Positions 60,277 to 64,000 of a stretch of DNA of 64,000 nt are shown here, piece after piece (the stretch's first letter is position 1; each line of letters begins with the position of its first letter). The translations under genes were made by a program, and so were the position numbers. The notes beneath the pieces are model-generated. The model did no database searches. It was not told where the DNA came from and saw only the letters and a list, made by a program, of their open reading frames with translations. Origin of the DNA: Pseudo-nitzschia pungens (taxonomy: Eukaryota; Bacillariophyta; Bacillariophyceae; Bacillariales; Bacillariaceae); assembly GCA_037355855.1 (NCBI GenBank), contig CM074762.1, forward strand, positions 2,232,001 to 2,296,000, given 5' to 3'.

Positions 60277-62768
60277 CTGTCCAAAAGGAAACTCTTCAAA
60301 TAAGAAAGCATAGTCTGGCTCGAGTGCGATCTGTGGATCAGAGGAAAGAGTTGTCGAGAAGGTCAGTAAGCCTTGGACCGATGACTACAGCTTGTTGACT
60401 GCAGTATAGAATTCAATTCTTCAAATTATTGTCACAGACACTCCGTCAAAACCGTTGGCAGATATGGCCGTCTCGGATGCTTCGTTCAAGAGCAATTTTT
60501 CTCTGTTATTCAATCAAGCCAAATCGGTCAAGGCCGTTGAGGAGAGGTGAATGCCGTATGGCTGGTCTTGAATAGGCCACGACGGAAAGATAGTGAGGTA
60601 GGAACAGAACAGTCAGCAGGTAATAGTACCGCCGAAGAAACGCGAAGGAAACCAATTACTACAATATTCCTCTCTGAGTAAGGTACGGTAGAGAATAGAG
60701 TTCTAATATCTCTCGAGATTGATAACACTGTTTTGTCGTACCGGTACGATATGTAGACTTACTGATTGCCGTGCGCCAAGCCAGTGGTAAACCAGGCTCG
60801 GAGAAGATTCACAGGAAACTAAAGCGCACACAGCGCTTCATGTTCTACGGGTTCGTACCGGTATCAATCAGAGAATGAGCCTCCTTACAAAAAATAACAT
60901 ACGGTATGACGAAGTAAGATCTTATGTAAGACCTTACTTCGTATTTTACAAGAAATAAGTACGGTATTAGTGCGCGGCACAAATGTAAAGCACGTAATTA
61001 GAATCCAACTTTTTTTTAAAAAAACATTTGGGCTCCATTTATGATTTCTACAACAGGTTTGAAGGTGTAATTTCAATAACCAATAACCACACCCATTCCG
61101 GTGAAAATGCGGTGATATTTTGTCCTATTCTTTAATTACTTCGTACTTCGTAATAGTATTCCGTACGTACGGTATGTGCAGCAACATACGGTATTATCTA
61201 CTAAACTACTATTATGTTAGTTGAAATTCCGTATTGAGTGCAAGTATGTATCGTATTTTTATCATAGTAATTAAGGTTTACTTCGTATTAATTATTATGT
61301 TGTTATTCTCTTCCACAACTTTTTCGTATTTTCTGCACAAGATGTCCTTGTACGATGTACCGGTAGGTGTGAGTCAACAAAAACAACAACAAGAAGAAGA
61401 AGAAGAAGATAGTAATACGAGGTGATGCAACAAGCCTTTTTTTGGTAGATATAGAAAGGGACCACTGGCTTAGAACACACGTCTTGTATCGATTGGAACT
61501 GGATCGGTACATACTCGTGCTCGTATGATCTCTCTTTTTTCAAAGAGGCAAAATTTTCGAACATGAATCATACCGTACAAACAAGATGAACGGGATTAAT
61601 TAAGTTAACTAAGTGTACGGCACTGCCGCTTACCGTATCGTAGACATACGGTACCGTAGCTGCACCCGGGCAAGCATGAGCACTGAAAGGCATAAAAAAT
61701 CGAATATCGATGCATGATACCGAAGAAGAACCATGTATGAGTACTGGTACGAATTGCCACGGTGCACGATGTGGATTAGAATCTCTGAGACTCCACTTCA
61801 AAAAATAAGCTCGATAATATAATATTTATGAGGATGTTGAGTATCGCCAAACATTTTGTTGATCGATTAAAAAAAAGGGAAAAATTTTGTTGAACAAATT
61901 GCAGGGGATGAACTTGTCCACCGGTACCGGTGTGTCTGGTATCATTCGTTAGGTTTACCGTACTGTTAAAATTAATATGCTGGAATTTCATCCTCGGGAA
62001 GGCACAGTCCGTAAGACTAATTACATATTCATTAGTACACCACAAAAACCGTAGCGTATCTCGCCTTTCGGTCGATAAATCGATACGCAATAAGTTCAAA
62101 GTGCTGTTAATAGAGTACCGTAATGTACTGTACACGCACCGTACGTTAGAAGGGATGTACAGTAACATACTCAAAAAATACTACCGAATGACATCCATGA
62201 ATTCATTGACAGCTGTAGTACAAGCTTGTACTAAAAGGACCTGTAGGGTGTGGCACGGTAAGCTTAAACATATGGGATGTTGGCAAGAGGATTCTTGTTC
62301 TTGCTCCGTGATGATGGGATTTTCGTGGGACACACCTGTTCTCTGTCTTCGGCACATGCTGTGGGCATCAAAACTGCATCAGCATCGAGAGTTTCTTAAT
62401 TTAGCATTCACTCAACCAGCTGGATATGGGTATTGATCAATTAAGTCAGACCACGAATTGAATCAATAATCAATAGCGTGTCCAAAGTTTGGCAGGAAAG
62501 AAAAAGATTGAAAATTCTAGACACGCAAGGTACCCGATACTCTCGAGATACTTCCAGAAGGAATCCATTTCTATTGAAGTTCCTCCCTTTCCCAGATTAC
62601 AGTAACCCGTGTCGTGAAGGCGGAGAAAGAAACATTCAACCATTAGATAGAAAGTCTCATCAATTGAAGGAGATATCGTAAGAAAGTTACGCAAACGACA
62701 AGACATTGAATACGAACTCCGATCAAAACGACAGAAATAGGTTTACCGCCCCAAGAATCATCAGCATC
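60277..62768. other. Intergenic spacer, about 2.5 kb
   Basis: The left part must contain the missing 5' exon(s) and promoter of the DHHC gene; the right part is the Rab7 promoter. A foldback lies at 60909-60942 and an AAG/CAA microsatellite at about 61379-61410. A 168-codon open frame at 61930-62436 starts only with GTG and shows no motif, so I do not call it. Confidence 0.5.
60909..60942. repeat. Foldback, 16-bp arms with one mismatch
   Basis: The left arm ACGAAGTAAGATCTTA (60909-60924) and right arm TAAGACCTTACTTCGT (60927-60942) pair with one mismatch around a 2-nt centre. Closely related to 44144-44172. Confidence 0.6.
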
Positions 62769-63670
62769 ATGGCCTACAACTACAACAATGCTTACAATCC
62801 CAATCCATATAACAATAACGCCCAACCTAGTGGTGTGAACCAAAACTTCAAAAAGACACTGAAAATCGTCATTTTAGGTGACTCTGGTGTTGGCAAGACA
62901 TCGTTGATGAATCGATTCTCAACAGGAAAATTCACGGGGCAGTACAAGGCAACAATTGGTGCGGACTTTTTGAGCAAGGACAATGTGATTGTCAACGATA
63001 ATTTTTTTCAACAGAGACATCTTGTTACCCTACAAATTTGGGACACGGCTGGGCAGGAACGATTTCAATCACTCGGTGTGGGATTTTATCGCGGTGCCGA
63101 TGCTTGTTTGCTGGTATACGACATTACTGATCCACATTCCCTGGACAACTTGGATCACTGGAGGAAAGAATTTCTAGACCAAGTCGGTGGCGGCATACAG
63201 GGTTTGGGTGATGCATCAACGCAGTTTCCCTTTGTTGTCGTGGGAAACAAAATGGATAAGGTAAATTTGGCTCCGATTGAGATTCGTTTTGTCCCATTTG
63301 CTCCTGTAAGCCTTTGTTGTTCGTTCCACGTGTCTAACAGTGTGAACTATTATTTTTTAATATTTTCGACGTGATAATTACAAAACGTTAGATCAATGAT
63401 CGCCTTGTAACTCGCGAACAGGCGGAAGATTGGTGTCGAACGGCGGCAAGTGCTACTATCATGGGATCTCAACCCTTGCCTCATTTTGAATGTTCTGCAA
63501 AAACGTCGGAATCCGTCGAAGATGCCTTCCAGGAAGCAGCGAGACGGGCCATAGTCTACGAGGAGTATAAGAGACGATCGCAACCGCAACTCTTCATCCC
63601 ACCACCTGAACCCATTAATTTAAGGGAGCATTACGGCCAAGGCAACGATCGGCGGGAACAGTGTTGTTAA
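62769..63670 (+). CDS. Rab7-type small GTPase
   Basis: Rab7 controls late endosome and vacuole traffic. Exons are 62769-63260 and 63392-63670; the 131-bp intron has GTAAAT and TTAG borders and the junction gives [14 protein letters not shown] take the ATG at 62769 (256 residues). G-motifs are GDSGVGKT, the switch I region [13 protein letters not shown] (Rab7-type), [25 protein letters not shown] and ECSAKTSE. The C-terminus is EQCC, a double geranylgeranylation site. The N-terminal 28 residues are rich in Asn, Tyr and Pro and are an extension beyond the usual length (Rab7 is about 207 residues); an insert ([13 protein letters not shown]) lies before FPFVVVGNK and a hydrophilic tail precedes the CC. 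Confidence 0.95.
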
Positions 63671-64000
63671 TATTTTTCAACCGTGAACTTATTTGATAGA
63701 CTACTATCATGATATACGATGAATAATCAGAGCATCACTAACAGTGAAATTGTGAAAGTTGTATTAAACATGTGATGTCGTTGAAAAGCTTGGTTAGTCT
63801 TCTCTGGTGCATATTTGACCTGTGAGTGTAGAAGGTACCGTAGATATCGCTATCCTACAAATACCATTTATCACATCAGAGGTGGTACGATCGAGACGTG
63901 ATACAGTATGTGTCGGTGGATGGAAAGGCATTTTGTGTTAGAAGTAAAAGAACATTAAAATATAATATATGATTTACTATAAGTAAATAGCTTACAATTA
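63671..64000. other. 3' flank of Rab7
   Basis: 330 bp to the window edge; no gene, repeat or RNA is visible. Confidence 0.45.

Noticed and set aside
61930..62436. 168-codon frame upstream of Rab7
   Set aside because: GTG start, no recognisable domain, and composed of spacer-type sequence words.

Overview
The window looks like nuclear DNA from a diatom or close photosynthetic stramenopile, probably a pennate diatom. The reasons are short GT-AG introns (about 110-380 bp) in nucleus-type genes, several proteins with a signal peptide followed by an ASAFAP-like plastid-import junction (NAFAPT, ADAFVI, SGFFAH, AVAFVA), and one protein carrying a 'GDNP...WE' block that I associate with a large diatom-specific family. 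Species assignment is inference. I found no tRNA, rRNA, CRISPR array or prokaryotic operon.

Layout. 0-17 kb is a gene-sparse chromosome arm: formate-THF ligase (cut by the left edge, minus), a GDNP-family protein (minus), a PAP2-like phosphatase (minus), a CAMK-type kinase (minus), an FCP1/SCP-like phosphatase (plus), a small plastid protein (plus), a plastid-targeted YjbQ/UPF0047 protein (minus) and a METTL21-like methyltransferase (plus). 17.1-24.3 kb has no gene. It holds a satellite of about 369 bp with a small foldback transposon inserted in one copy, diverged units of about 377-395 bp, a 252-bp tandem duplication and a 135/145-bp satellite. An exact 110-bp duplication brackets the block. 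24.6-36.2 kb has a plastid protein with two SRPBCC-like domains, a BAG1-like co-chaperone, ribosomal protein eL19 and a giant DUSP-USP deubiquitinase. 37.7-43.6 kb has an RBM25/Snu71-like PWI splicing factor, a plastid YgfZ/IBA57-like protein and a CaaX-tailed unknown. 44.6-64 kb has MINDY-3-like deubiquitinase, a 105-aa membrane protein, PurU, the NUP98-NUP96 precursor, a DHHC palmitoyltransferase and Rab7.

Many coding sequences had to be joined across introns. I worked out splice sites by hand for formate-THF ligase, eL19, USP, the CaaX protein, MINDY-3, the 105-aa protein, NUP98-96, DHHC and Rab7; in each case the reading frame is kept and known motifs are restored (for example the DHHC tetrad itself is split by an intron). 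Functional themes are one-carbon/formyl-THF metabolism at both ends (formate-THF ligase, PurU, and a folate-binding YgfZ protein), ubiquitin and chaperone biology (USP, MINDY-3, BAG), RNA and nuclear transport (RBM25, NUP98-96), and membrane lipidation and trafficking (DHHC, Rab7, the CaaX protein, a probably myristoylated USP). There is no sign that they are co-regulated.

The most unusual material is non-coding: a 95-bp inverted-repeat element with a TA target duplication and paralogous empty sites, a hAT-like 23-bp palindrome between 8-bp direct repeats, a family of five tiny foldbacks with related arms scattered through spacers, and the bracketed satellite block.
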